The translations under genes were made by a program, and so were the position numbers. From the NCBI GenBank assembly GCA_003003725.1, contig PVWI01000033.1, positions 1-33,408 on the forward strand: 33,408 nucleotides of DNA, in the 5' to 3' direction. Below, piece after piece: positions 23,242 to 30,407 of the stretch (within the stretch, counting starts at the first letter, position 1; every line of letters starts with the position of its first letter). A model generated the notes under the pieces. The model was not told the origin of the DNA, made no database searches, and worked only from the letters and a program-made list of their open reading frames with translations. Origin of the DNA: a filamentous cyanobacterium Phorm 6. Lineage in GTDB: Bacteria; Cyanobacteriota; Cyanobacteriia; Cyanobacteriales; Microcoleaceae.

Positions 23242-25032
23242 GTGAAATTCCAGTGGCTACTACCGAGTTTCTTAAGTGTATTTTTGCTCGCCGGAGCCGC
23301 CGAAGCAGCTAGACTGCAATCTTGGCGGTTTGATGCTTCGGAGAACCGGCTTTATATTACAACAGACGGGGGAGTACAACCCAAGGCTCAACTGATTTTC
23401 AACCCGACGCGGTTGGTAATCGACTTACCGGGGACAAGTCTGGGTAGTCCTTCCACCAGCAAACCGCTCTCAGGGGCGATCGAATCGGTGCGGGTAGGAC
23501 AGTTTGACAACAATACCACCAGAATCGTGGTAGAGCTCAGAGACGGGTTTACTCTAGACCCCCAGCAAGTAAAATTCCGGGGGATTTCTCCCAGCGAGTG
23601 GACAGTGGATTTACCCGCACCGATGCGCGGCCCAAGTCAAAATCCGATTTCAGAACCCGGGGGAGAAAGGTTATCGGTTGAATCTTCCGCACCTACCGCC
23701 CAGTCTGCCGAGGAAACCGTAGTTCAGAATGTTCAACTGACAGCAGACGGTTTTTTAGTCCGCACTGCCGGCGGCCGGCCCCAAATTAATTTTGAACAAA
23801 GTCGCGCCGGAGACATCGCTACCCTGGATATTGAAGGAGCTACTTTAGCTCCGGGCGCAGGCGGCCAACAGCCTCAAACCAATGGCAAGCACGGAGTTGA
23901 CAAAGTTGAAGTCCGGCAACTGCCAACAGACCCGCCCGTTACCCGCGTGACTTTGCGGATGAAGGGTTCTAATACTCAGTGGCGGGCGTCTGTGAGCAAT
24001 TCTGGCTCCGTTGTGCTGTCGCCAGGGGGCGCGAGTCCGCCAATTCTGACGCGCTCAGGGCCTATAGCTGTTGGGAGACCGGAGCGAGGAACTTTAGCCA
24101 GAGTTCAGTCGATCGATTTAGCTAGTAACGGCACGCAACTGGTGGTGAGAACTGACCGTCAAGTCTCCTATACGAGCGGGTGGGATCAGGCGTCGAAATC
24201 TTACTGGATCAGGGTCGCTTCTAGTTCCCTGGCTGGGCAAATTCCTCAGCTCGATGCCAGCAGTCCTGTATCGTTTACTGCTAGCCAAGAAGACGCGGAT
24301 ACTGTGGTGATTTGGGTGCAGCCGCGATCGGGGGTACAGGTAGGTAGGGTGACGAGAACTAGCCCGCAGGTACTTTCTTTGCAATTGCGCGGGGCGAATG
24401 CTAGCGCCCAGCCGCCTTTGACTCGCGATTCCAACCCGCAGCCGCTGCCGAGAAGGACGATCGGATCGGGGGATTTGCCCCAAGCTTCTAACCGCCGCTT
24501 CGTGGTAGCGATCGATCCTGGGCACGGCGGCCGCGATCCTGGTGCCGTCGGGATTAGGGGCATTCAGGAGAAGGAGATTGTTTTAGATATCTCGTATCAG
24601 GTGGCGAGGCTGTTGGAACAGCAAGGCGTGCAGGCGGTGATGACTCGGACTGACGACAGCGAAATCGACCTGCAACCGAGAGTTTCTTTGGCGGAACGGG
24701 TGAATGCTACTTTGTTTGTCAGCATTCACGCTAATGCGATTAATATGAGCCGGCCTGATATTAACGGGATTGAGACTTATTATTTTGATAACGGGAAAGA
24801 TTTAGCCCGGGTGATTCACGCCAGTATTTTGGACGGGACGGGGGCGGCTGACCGCCGGGTGCGGCAGGCGAGATTTTATGTTTTGAGGAAGAGTTCTATG
24901 CCTTCTGTGTTGCTGGAAGTCGGTTTTGTGACGGGTGCTGAGGATGCTGCCAAACTTTCCGATCCGGCTTACCGCAGTCAAATGGCGGCTTCGATCGCTC
25001 GCGGCATTTTAGTTTATCTTCAACAAAGATAA
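23242..25032 (+). CDS. amiC: N-acetylmuramoyl-L-alanine amidase, AMIN + Amidase_3
   Basis: 596 residues from a GTG start with GAGG 11 bases upstream. A signal peptide is visible at residues 1-22 (MKFQWLLPSFLSVFLLAGAAEA). AMIN-type beta domains that bind the cell wall lie at about 25-125, 160-265 and possibly 280-385. The catalytic Amidase_3 domain is residues 420-596: zinc ligands H428 (DPGHGG), E443 (IQEKE) and H496 (SIHAN), and catalytic Glu in LLEVGFV. It cleaves the peptide from the glycan strands of murein in the periplasm; cyanobacterial AmiC enzymes open septal murein and form the cell-cell nanopores of filaments. It is followed by murI on the same strand after 340 bp of repeats, an arrangement that I recall from other cyanobacteria. 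Confidence 0.95.
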   Translation: MKFQWLLPSFLSVFLLAGAAEAARLQSWRFDASENRLYITTDGGVQPKAQLIFNPTRLVIDLPGTSLGSPSTSKPLSGAIESVRVGQFDNNTTRIVVELRDGFTLDPQQVKFRGISPSEWTVDLPAPMRGPSQNPISEPGGERLSVESSAPTAQSAEETVVQNVQLTADGFLVRTAGGRPQINFEQSRAGDIATLDIEGATLAPGAGGQQPQTNGKHGVDKVEVRQLPTDPPVTRVTLRMKGSNTQWRASVSNSGSVVLSPGGASPPILTRSGPIAVGRPERGTLARVQSIDLASNGTQLVVRTDRQVSYTSGWDQASKSYWIRVASSSLAGQIPQLDASSPVSFTASQEDADTVVIWVQPRSGVQVGRVTRTSPQVLSLQLRGANASAQPPLTRDSNPQPLPRRTIGSGDLPQASNRRFVVAIDPGHGGRDPGAVGIRGIQEKEIVLDISYQVARLLEQQGVQAVMTRTDDSEIDLQPRVSLAERVNATLFVSIHANAINMSRPDINGIETYYFDNGKDLARVIHASILDGTGAADRRVRQARFYVLRKSSMPSVLLEVGFVTGAEDAAKLSDPAYRSQMAASIARGILVYLQQR

Positions 25033-25036
25033 TGGG

Positions 25037-25085
25037 CAGTTGACAGTTGACAGTTGACAGTTGACAGTTGACAGTTGACGGTTGA
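25037..25085. repeat. Heptamer tandem repeat (TGACAGT)n
   Basis: Seven copies of CAGTTGA start four bases after the amiC stop codon; the last is a CGGTTGA variant. Same unit as at 2287 and 3929. Confidence 0.9.
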
Positions 25086-25154
25086 TTAATGTTAAGTAAG
25101 TAGGCGCTAATAAAACAAAGTATGTTAAGTAATTTGACAATTACGCTCGATTCC

Positions 25155-25208
25155 TTCGTAGTGAGGGCTTGAACCCTCTTTTACAGGGATGGAGCCCTTA
25201 CTACAAAC
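25155..25208. repeat. Inverted repeat of the AGTGAGGGCTT type
   Basis: TTCGTAGTGAGGGCTT (25155-25170) pairs imperfectly with AGCCCTTACTACAAA (25193-25207). It could form a hairpin in the amiC-murI transcript. Confidence 0.6.
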
Positions 25209-25271
25209 CTTGAATTATTTACGCCGACTTACTTATTGGTTATTTGTTATTAGCCACAGCAAACGATTAAC

Positions 25272-25383
25272 TAATGACAACAGACAACAGACAACAGTTA
25301 ACAGACAACAGCCAACAGTTAACAGTTAACAGTCAACAGACAACAGACAACAGACAACTAACTATTAACAAATGACAACAGAC
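25272..25383. repeat. Heptamer tandem repeat (ACAACAG)n running into murI
   Basis: Irregular copies of ACAACAG, ACAGTTA and CAACAGT fill the stretch. ATGACAACAGAC occurs at both ends (25275 and 25372), so the first four codons of murI are themselves repeat sequence. Confidence 0.85.
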
Positions 25384-26232
25384 TCTGGACAACAAAGAAT
25401 CGGTATTTTTGACAGCGGTGTGGGCGGTTTGACTGTTTTGACGCAGTTATACGAACAATTGCCCAACGAATCTATACTTTATTTTGGAGATACGGCGAGG
25501 CTTCCTTACGGGACTCGCGCGGCGTCGGAAATTGTACATTTTGTCCGGGAAATTATGGCCTGGCTGGTGGAACAGGATGTGAAAATGGTGATTATGGCCT
25601 GCAACACCAGTTCTGCTTTGGCGATGGAAATGGTGCAGGCTGAGTTTGATATTCCGGTGCTGGGAGTAATTCTGCCGGGGGCGCAGGCTGCGGTGCAGCA
25701 AGGCAAGCGGATCGGGGTGATCGCAACTCCGGCTACGGCTGCTAGCAATGCTTATCGAAATGCGATTTTGGAAATGGATGCGGATTGTCGGGTATGGCAG
25801 GTTAGCTGTCCGGCTTTTGTGCCGCTGGTGGAGCAAAACCGGATTCACGATCCTTATACTTATGAGGTGGCTCGGGAATATTTGGCTCCTTTGATTCAGC
25901 AGCGCATCGATACGCTGATTTACGGCTGCACTCATTATCCGCTGTTGGCTCCTGTGGTGCGATCGCTCTTGCCTGTTGGGGTGAATTTAATCGATCCTGC
26001 GGTGCGTGTGGTGGCTGCTGCGGCGAGAGAATTGGAGGTCTTGGGGCTGCGGAATGCTGGGGAAGCGCTGCCGACTCGTTTTTGCGTGAGCGGGCTTCCG
26101 CAGCAGTTTGCGGACTTGTCGGTGCAGTGGCTGGGCTGTACTCCTGCGGTTGAGAAAATATCTCTGCCGACTGTTGTCCGTAGCGAAGCGGGGCGTAAGC
26201 CATCGCCCGTATCTGTGGAATCTGTCGAATAA
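25372..26232 (+). CDS. murI: Glutamate racemase
   Basis: 286 residues. MurI makes D-glutamate for peptidoglycan by two-base catalysis with two cysteines: C77 in MACNTSS and C186 in YGCTHYP, both present, plus D14 in FDSGVGGLT. The core is complete to about EKISLP; the last ~20 residues (from TVVRSEAGRKPSP) come from a 30-bp dispersed repeat and probably replaced the original end. The start codon lies inside a heptamer tandem repeat and has no clear ribosome-binding site, so the N-terminus MTTDSGQQ may also be repeat-derived. A later start is not available before the conserved RIGIFDSG. Cytoplasmic; works with the preceding amidase only in the broad sense of wall metabolism. Confidence 0.96.
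   Translation: MTTDSGQQRIGIFDSGVGGLTVLTQLYEQLPNESILYFGDTARLPYGTRAASEIVHFVREIMAWLVEQDVKMVIMACNTSSALAMEMVQAEFDIPVLGVILPGAQAAVQQGKRIGVIATPATAASNAYRNAILEMDADCRVWQVSCPAFVPLVEQNRIHDPYTYEVAREYLAPLIQQRIDTLIYGCTHYPLLAPVVRSLLPVGVNLIDPAVRVVAAAARELEVLGLRNAGEALPTRFCVSGLPQQFADLSVQWLGCTPAVEKISLPTVVRSEAGRKPSPVSVESVE
26179..26208. repeat. 30-bp dispersed repeat inside a coding sequence, copy 2
   Basis: Identical to 6093-6122. Here it is read on the plus strand as RSEAGRKPSP in the C-terminal tail of MurI, a different strand and frame from copy 1. Confidence 0.9.
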
Positions 26233-26295
26233 GCCGGACAATTGCTCGATCGCGCGACAATCGCCCAAACCTTCAATCTTAAATCTTACCCTCCA

Positions 26296-26325
26296 AAACC
26301 CTAGGGATTTGGGGGGTTTAGTTTT
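26296..26325 (+). terminator. Possible murI terminator
   Basis: AAACCC (26296-26301) can pair with GGGTTT (26314-26319), followed by AGTTTTT. The stem is short, so the call is tentative. It lies about 65 bp after the murI stop. Confidence 0.4.
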
Positions 26326-26441
26326 TGCTGGGAACATTGCAGCTAGCGATCGAACATCGATGTGTAATAAGATTTAACAAAAGCTTTGACAAACAATGCA
26401 AATAATGTCCTCTATCTGCTGGATCTCTTCAGCCTTGAACC

Positions 26442-26996
26442 ATGTCACCCTATATATCGCAAGCAGTTTTACTTGTAGACGGCTATAACATGATTGGACT
26501 TTGGCCTCGACTCCGAGAGAAGCGCGATCGCGACGAACTCGAAACAGCTCGCCGCGAGTTGATTGAGGTTTTAGTTAACTACAGCGCCGTTCAAGATTTT
26601 GAGGCCAGACTCGTGTTTGACGCCCACTATCGAGATACTCCCAGCGTTAAAGAAATGATTACTAAAAATTTATCGGTGCACTACACTGATTTTGGTCAGA
26701 CAGCAGATACTTATATTGAAAAATCTTGTGCTAATTTGCGATACGAGTTGCGATCGATCAAAGGCAAAGGCCGCATGATTGTCGCCACCTCAGACCGAGC
26801 GCAGCAATTGACCGTCGTCGGCTACGGCGCCGAATGGATGTCCGCCCAACAACTTGCTGCTGAAGTAGAATCCACCGCCCGTCGCAGCGAGCGCCAGCAC
26901 AAATCCCGCAAACACAACTCCAGTCGCTTTCTGTCCAATTCTCTCGATCCAGAATCCCAGCAACGCCTCGCCAAGTTGAGAATGGGGCTGCCTTAG
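26442..26996 (+). CDS. NYN-domain ribonuclease, YacP/Rae1 family
   Basis: 184 residues. The NYN fold is recognised from LLVDGYNMIGLWP (first acidic residue), the Glu-rich helix ELIEVLVNYSA, LVFDAHYRD (second), VHYTDFGQTADTYIEK (third), and MIVATSDRAQQLTV (fourth). These acidic residues form the metal site. In Bacillus the relative Rae1 cleaves mRNA on the ribosome; the function of cyanobacterial members is not known to me. The C-terminal tail is basic and probably binds RNA. The next feature on the strand is tRNA-Asn. Confidence 0.92.
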   Translation: MSPYISQAVLLVDGYNMIGLWPRLREKRDRDELETARRELIEVLVNYSAVQDFEARLVFDAHYRDTPSVKEMITKNLSVHYTDFGQTADTYIEKSCANLRYELRSIKGKGRMIVATSDRAQQLTVVGYGAEWMSAQQLAAEVESTARRSERQHKSRKHNSSRFLSNSLDPESQQRLAKLRMGLP

Positions 26997-27045
26997 TAGC
27001 CCAAACCCTCTCGCTGTATGACAAAAAAAAAGTTTGTCAAAGGCC

Positions 27046-27074
27046 TTGCTAAATCTAATAAGTTCCGGTACTAT
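27046..27074 (+). promoter_or_regulatory. Sigma-70 type promoter of tRNA-Asn
   Basis: TTGCTA (27046-27051), a 17-base spacer and TACTAT (27069-27074) lie about 30 bp before the mature tRNA, which suits a short 5' leader removed by RNase P. Confidence 0.6.
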
Positions 27075-27104
27075 TAGTAAATGTGGCTGACCAAAAAGCC
27101 TCAA

Positions 27105-27176
27105 TCCTCGGTAGCTCAGCGGTAGAGCAATCGGCTGTTAACCGATCGGTCGTAGGTTCAAATCCTACCCGGGGAG
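27105..27176 (+). tRNA. trnN-GUU: tRNA-Asn (GUU)
   Basis: A 72-base cloverleaf. The acceptor arms TCCTCGG and CCGGGGA pair with one G-U, D arm GCTC/GAGC, anticodon stem ATCGG/CCGAT with loop CTGTTAA (anticodon GTT at 27137-27139), T arm GTAGG/CCTAC with TTCAAAT. CCA is not encoded, as usual in cyanobacteria. Confidence 0.98.
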
Positions 27177-27181
27177 TTATT

Positions 27182-27220
27182 AAAAACCTGAAGTTGGAAT
27201 TATCCAGCTTCAGGTTTTTT
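27182..27220 (+). terminator. Terminator of tRNA-Asn
   Basis: AAACCTGAAG (27184-27193) pairs with CTTCAGGTTT (27208-27217), and the T-run continues to 27220. It is 7 bp past the tRNA, a clear rho-independent terminator. Confidence 0.9.
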
Positions 27221-27293
27221 ATGTTTATAAATAGGGCTTGCTAAATAACAGCTTATGCTATGATTTATCAGGAAAAAGATATCCTAATTTCTT

Positions 27294-28427
27294 ATGACGC
27301 GATTCATTCACGATCGCTTTGCTAAAGAATTATTGGAAGAACTGCTTTCACCTCTGGGAATGGTGAATATCGGCCGCGATGTGACTTCCGAAGTTCGAGA
27401 AATCGATGTTTACTTCACTCCAGGTTTGGCAATTCCTGAATACTCAGAAACCCTGGGATTGTTGGGAAAAATGGCAAGCAAAACTGCAATTTTTGAACCG
27501 TTTCGCAATCTTGCAAATGTCGGCGAAGTCATTAGCTGTATCGTTAAGTTATGGGATTTGCGAGGAGAATTGGGGCGGGGGGCTAGAAGAAAAAATGCTC
27601 CCTATGATGCTGAGTTGCCCAGACTATGGATTTTGACACCTACAGCATCGAAAGCATTGTTAGAAGGTTTTGGTGCGATACCCAACTCCGAAAATTGGGT
27701 TGACGGAATCTATTTTTTGCCGGAGCATTGGCAATCGGCAATTGTGGCGATTCACCAGTTGCCAGAAACTCCAGAAACCTTGTGGTTGAGGATTTTGGGC
27801 AAAGGAGGAGTGCAGCAGCGGGCTATTTCCCAATTGAGCGCTTTAGCCGCGTCCGATCCGTTACGGATTATCGCGCTAGAATTGCTGTATCGTCTACAGT
27901 CAAATTTAGTAGCCGATACCCCACAGGAATTAGAGCCAGAAGAGCGGGAGTTAATTATGGCGATCGCACCACTTTTTCGAGAACAAATACAAGCAGCAGA
28001 GCAACGAGCTAGGGCAAAAGGACTAGAACAAGGACTAGAACAAGGACTAGAACGAGGACTAGAACGAGGCAGACAAGAACAGCAGCGGTTAATTTTAGAA
28101 AATTTTCTGCGAGTTAGATTTGGAGAATCAAGCCCGAAAATGACTGCTTTTTTATCTCCAATATCAAAGTTGTCTGCTGCTGAATTTACCGTTTTATTGC
28201 TGGCAATATCGATGCTAACCGTCGATCAATCTGGGCGAGAACAGGCGGTAAAGTTGTTGGCCGAAAGTGTCTTGAAAATGTCCGTTACTAACTTGCAGGA
28301 TATTCTTCCCCAGGCTGTGACTAATTTATTGGCATTGTCTATGGCAGAATTGACGTTGTTTGTTGAACAACTGCCACACTTATCAGATGCTGAATTGACG
28401 GAAAGGTTGGGAAAAATCCCTGACTAA
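27294..28427 (+). CDS. Rpn/PD-(D/E)XK-like protein of the cyanobacterial DUF4351 type
   Basis: 377 residues. The opening TRFIHDRFAKELLEELLSPLG and the early REIDVYFTPG resemble the Rpn/YhgA-like nuclease-fold family that is widespread in cyanobacteria. The usual later catalytic strand is not obvious, so nuclease activity is uncertain. Residues about 235-265 form a repeat GLEQGLEQGLERGLERG, encoded by a tandem of AGGACTAGAACA units (28018-28066) that may vary in length. The C-terminal third contains two helical repeats of the form LSPISKLSAAEFTVLLLAI and LLALSMAELTLFVEQLP. Rpn proteins are linked to recombination-promoting nuclease activity; these cyanobacterial forms are undefined. A possible terminator follows at 28440. 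Confidence 0.75.
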   Translation: MTRFIHDRFAKELLEELLSPLGMVNIGRDVTSEVREIDVYFTPGLAIPEYSETLGLLGKMASKTAIFEPFRNLANVGEVISCIVKLWDLRGELGRGARRKNAPYDAELPRLWILTPTASKALLEGFGAIPNSENWVDGIYFLPEHWQSAIVAIHQLPETPETLWLRILGKGGVQQRAISQLSALAASDPLRIIALELLYRLQSNLVADTPQELEPEERELIMAIAPLFREQIQAAEQRARAKGLEQGLEQGLERGLERGRQEQQRLILENFLRVRFGESSPKMTAFLSPISKLSAAEFTVLLLAISMLTVDQSGREQAVKLLAESVLKMSVTNLQDILPQAVTNLLALSMAELTLFVEQLPHLSDAELTERLGKIPD

Positions 28428-28439
28428 AAAAACAGGAAA

Positions 28440-28478
28440 CTTAGAAACCCAATTTCTTGAAAAAGTCGGGTTTCTAAA
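28440..28478 (+). terminator. Hairpin after the Rpn-like gene
   Basis: TTAGAAACCC (28441-28450) pairs with GGGTTTCTAA (28468-28477). No T-run follows, so it may be a dispersed repeat that doubles as terminator. It is related in arm sequence to the AAACCCGGTTTCT family. Confidence 0.5.
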
Positions 28479-28494
28479 GTTCTAAGAATTTGAC

Positions 28495-28972
28495 TCCGAT
28501 CGCAAAATCAAGTGCAGCAGGCCATCGATCAGTCGATCGCAGCACCGAAATCGCAGCGCAACAAGCCACAATTGCTCGTTTAAGAGCTGAAAAACCAGGG
28601 AAAATCAAACCCAACAAGCCACAATTGCCCGCCAAAGAGCTCAAATTCGCAACGCTACAAGCGAGGAGCAGCGCCACTCGCAACTGTATCAAGAAGAAGC
28701 AATCTCTGCTTCAACTAGCGACACCAAAAAACTCGCCACCGAAACAGCCCAATAGCAACTCAACGAAGCGCAAGCTAAACTCAGTTAAACTCAGGAATCC
28801 CGACAACAGCAAATTAACGAAGCCGCAGCAAATCTCGATCGCATAGCCGAAGTGCTGCCCGTTGACGTGCAAGCAGCCTCCGCCCAAGCCGCCGCCAAAG
28901 GCGCCAAAGCCAATCTGGCTCTAGCTTACATTCGCTCTCCGAGAGATGCCCAAGTCCTGAAAATTAACACAT
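28495..28972 (+). pseudogene. devB: devB remnant (ABC exporter membrane-fusion subunit)
   Basis: Translations in two frames give TEIAAQQATIARLRAE, then after a frame change QATIARQRAQIRNATSEEQ, LYQEEAISAS, TAQ-stop-QLNEAQAKLS-stop-TQESRQQQ, INEAAANLDRIAEV and AYIRSPRDAQVLKINT. This is the coiled-coil hairpin and the start of the second lipoyl half of a DevB/HlyD adaptor, a subunit that links the DevCA ABC exporter to TolC. There are one frameshift and two stops (CAA/CAG to TAA/TAG), and both ends are missing, so it is not functional. Confidence 0.85.
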
Positions 28973-29043
28973 ATAGCCTTTCGAGCTCTCATATGAGGTA
29001 CCCGACGGGCTTGCGGGCTTGCGGGCATACCTCACCACGCTTG

Positions 29044-29160
29044 AGAACCGCTATAGCGATGGGTTTCGTAGTAGGAGTAATTATCGTTTACCAAGTCCTA
29101 TCAACCGATGTCAGCGACCAGATGGCAGAAGACGCTACTTTTAAAGCAATCGGCTACCGC
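29044..29160 (+). pseudogene. devC: devC remnant (ABC exporter permease)
   Basis: About 39 codons read RTAIAMGFVVGVIIVYQVL, then STDVSDQMAEDATFKAIGYR. This matches a membrane segment and the following conserved STDVSDHLAEYATLKAMGY stretch of cyanobacterial DevC permeases. The rest of the gene is absent. It follows the devB remnant in the right order (devB-devC), with a GCGGGCTTGCGGG repeat in between, so a whole dev-type operon once stood here. Confidence 0.85.
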
Positions 29161-29227
29161 GGAACCCCCAAAACGCCGAAAAGATGGCCAAATATAAGCG
29201 AGTTCCCTGACTGCTGGGTCCAATTGA
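29161..29227 (-). pseudogene. Fragment duplicated from the neighbouring lysozyme gene
   Basis: These 67 bases match 29412-29478 with six mismatches by eye. On the minus strand they encode the segment around KLAYIWPSFRRFG of the lysozyme domain. The fragment is joined directly to the devC remnant, making a chimeric open frame (28852-29244) that should not be taken as a gene. Confidence 0.85.
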
Positions 29228-29276
29228 AAAGTCAGCTTAAATAGTTATTAGTTACTTGTTAGTTGTTATTTGTTGC

Positions 29277-29337
29277 TTCTAATAACCAATAACCAATAAC
29301 TAATAACCAATAACCAATAACCAATAACTAATTGCTA
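29277..29337. repeat. Heptamer tandem repeat (ATAACCA)n
   Basis: Seven to eight copies of AATAACC/AATAACT separate the duplicated fragment from the lysozyme gene. The last unit overlaps the stop region of that gene (minus-strand GLVVSN-stop). Confidence 0.85.
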
Positions 29338-30305
29338 ACAACCAATCCTTGGCGATAAATCCCCAAATTCTGTTGATACATTGCTTCGAGTTTGGGCATA
29401 GACGATTCCACGGAACCGCCAAAACGCCGAAAAGAAGGCCAGATGTAAGCGAGTTTCCTGACTGCTGGCTCCAATTGACCCGCTTCTATATCTCCCAAAG
29501 CACCTCGTTCTCGGATTAATTCTATAGCCATCAAATCTTGATTTTGGGGGCTGAAATCCTTGACGCCAAATTTTTTGGCGAATCTGTCCCAAGTTGTGCT
29601 GAGAAATTGATATCGCCCCGCAGCGTCAGAACAGAGTTTTTTGCCGTAGCGGCGGCCGCATCTCATTTCCCTGGGATGGTCGCTGAAACTGGCAAATTTG
29701 GTGCCGGTGTACTGGGTATAGTAGCCATCGGATGCGACAGTGCCTTCGGCGGCGGCGATCATGTCGAGAAATGCTTTGACTCGATCGCGCTCGATGTTAT
29801 GCTCTCTCGGGTCTGGTGAGTCGATCGGTGCAACTTTCGGCAACGGTTTGGGGGGCGACGCGATTTCTGCCGAGATAGTTTGTCCCCACAGTTTCGGGGT
29901 CATTCTACCCAAAAAAAAGCACAAAAAAATGCACAAAGTCCACCCCAGTCTGAAACGGAGGCGTTGAGACGGGTTCCTATGCTCCCGCATCGGCCACCCT
30001 TGCAGGGGGATAGCTGCGGGCAAGATTCTCGTTTGCTGACCGAAGGCGAACAGCGATTTCAGTGCTAGCAAGGTTTGCTTGTAGAAACGGGGTGCAAGTT
30101 TGCGAGCCCTCATCGCTGCGGCGAAAGTCTGAACGTCTGCCAAAGTAACTTGTGCTAACGGTTTTTCGACAAAGGTTCGGAAATGGTTGGCTGCCTGCCA
30201 GCTAAAGCGCTTGCTGGGGGTAGATTTGCGGTTTACCCACAGGCGAATTAGCTCCTGGTCGGACATAGGGAGCAGATGGCTTCCCAGACGTTCTGATGCG
30301 TGCAA
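29328..30305 (-). CDS. Fusion of tyrosine-recombinase core-binding domain, membrane anchor and lambda-R-type lysozyme
   Basis: 325 residues from a TTG start, fixed by AGGAGGT five bases upstream. Residues 15-95 (SDQELIRLWVNRKSTPSKRF, then FVEKPLAQVTLADVQTFAAA, and FYKQTLLALKSLFAFG) match the N-terminal SAM-like core-binding domain of XerC-type integrases; the catalytic domain is absent. Residues 118-134 form one membrane segment (RLGWTLCIFLCFFLG). Residues 172-315 match the phage lambda endolysin R family (GH104-type lytic transglycosylase): FLDMIAAAEGT with catalytic E187, FSDHPR, AGRYQFLSTTWD, KDFSPQNQD and ERGAL. It should cut glycan strands on the outer side of the inner membrane with the recombinase domain inside. 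The role is unknown; a domesticated prophage fusion is my inference. Confidence 0.88.
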   Translation of the reverse strand: MHASERLGSHLLPMSDQELIRLWVNRKSTPSKRFSWQAANHFRTFVEKPLAQVTLADVQTFAAAMRARKLAPRFYKQTLLALKSLFAFGQQTRILPAAIPLQGWPMREHRNPSQRLRFRLGWTLCIFLCFFLGRMTPKLWGQTISAEIASPPKPLPKVAPIDSPDPREHNIERDRVKAFLDMIAAAEGTVASDGYYTQYTGTKFASFSDHPREMRCGRRYGKKLCSDAAGRYQFLSTTWDRFAKKFGVKDFSPQNQDLMAIELIRERGALGDIEAGQLEPAVRKLAYIWPSFRRFGGSVESSMPKLEAMYQQNLGIYRQGLVVSN

Positions 30306-30309
30306 GATT

Positions 30310-30316
30310 ACCTCCT
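30310..30316 (-). promoter_or_regulatory. Perfect ribosome-binding site fixing a TTG start
   Basis: On the minus strand AGGAGGT stands five bases before TTG (30305). The first downstream ATG (residue 14) has no such site, so the TTG is the start. Confidence 0.75.
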
Positions 30317-30407
30317 GATATCACTTCAAGTTGAAGCTGCCTAGTTAGAACGGATGAGAGGGACAGGGATCAAGGAAAACTGGCTTCAACCATACTAAGT
30401 GATACTA

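Larger units (their letters stand above)
25033..25371. other. Repeat-filled gap between amiC and murI
   Basis: It consists of a heptamer array (25037-25085), an inverted repeat (25155-25208) and a second heptamer array (25272-25383). No gene is present. murI must be expressed from a promoter within this repeat region or by read-through from amiC. Confidence 0.7.

Noticed and set aside
25037-25383. CRISPR-like array from regularly spaced repeats
   Set aside because: The repeats are contiguous 7-mers without spacers, and no cas gene is in the window.
28979-29005. Run of restriction-like sites (GAGCTC, CATATG, GGTACC) resembling a cloning linker
   Set aside because: The surroundings are natural repeat DNA between devB and devC remnants; CTCATATGAG and GAGGTACC are explained by short palindromes. 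No vector sequence is seen.
28852-29244. 130-residue protein
   Set aside because: It is a chimera of devB and devC remnants and a duplicated antisense lysozyme fragment.
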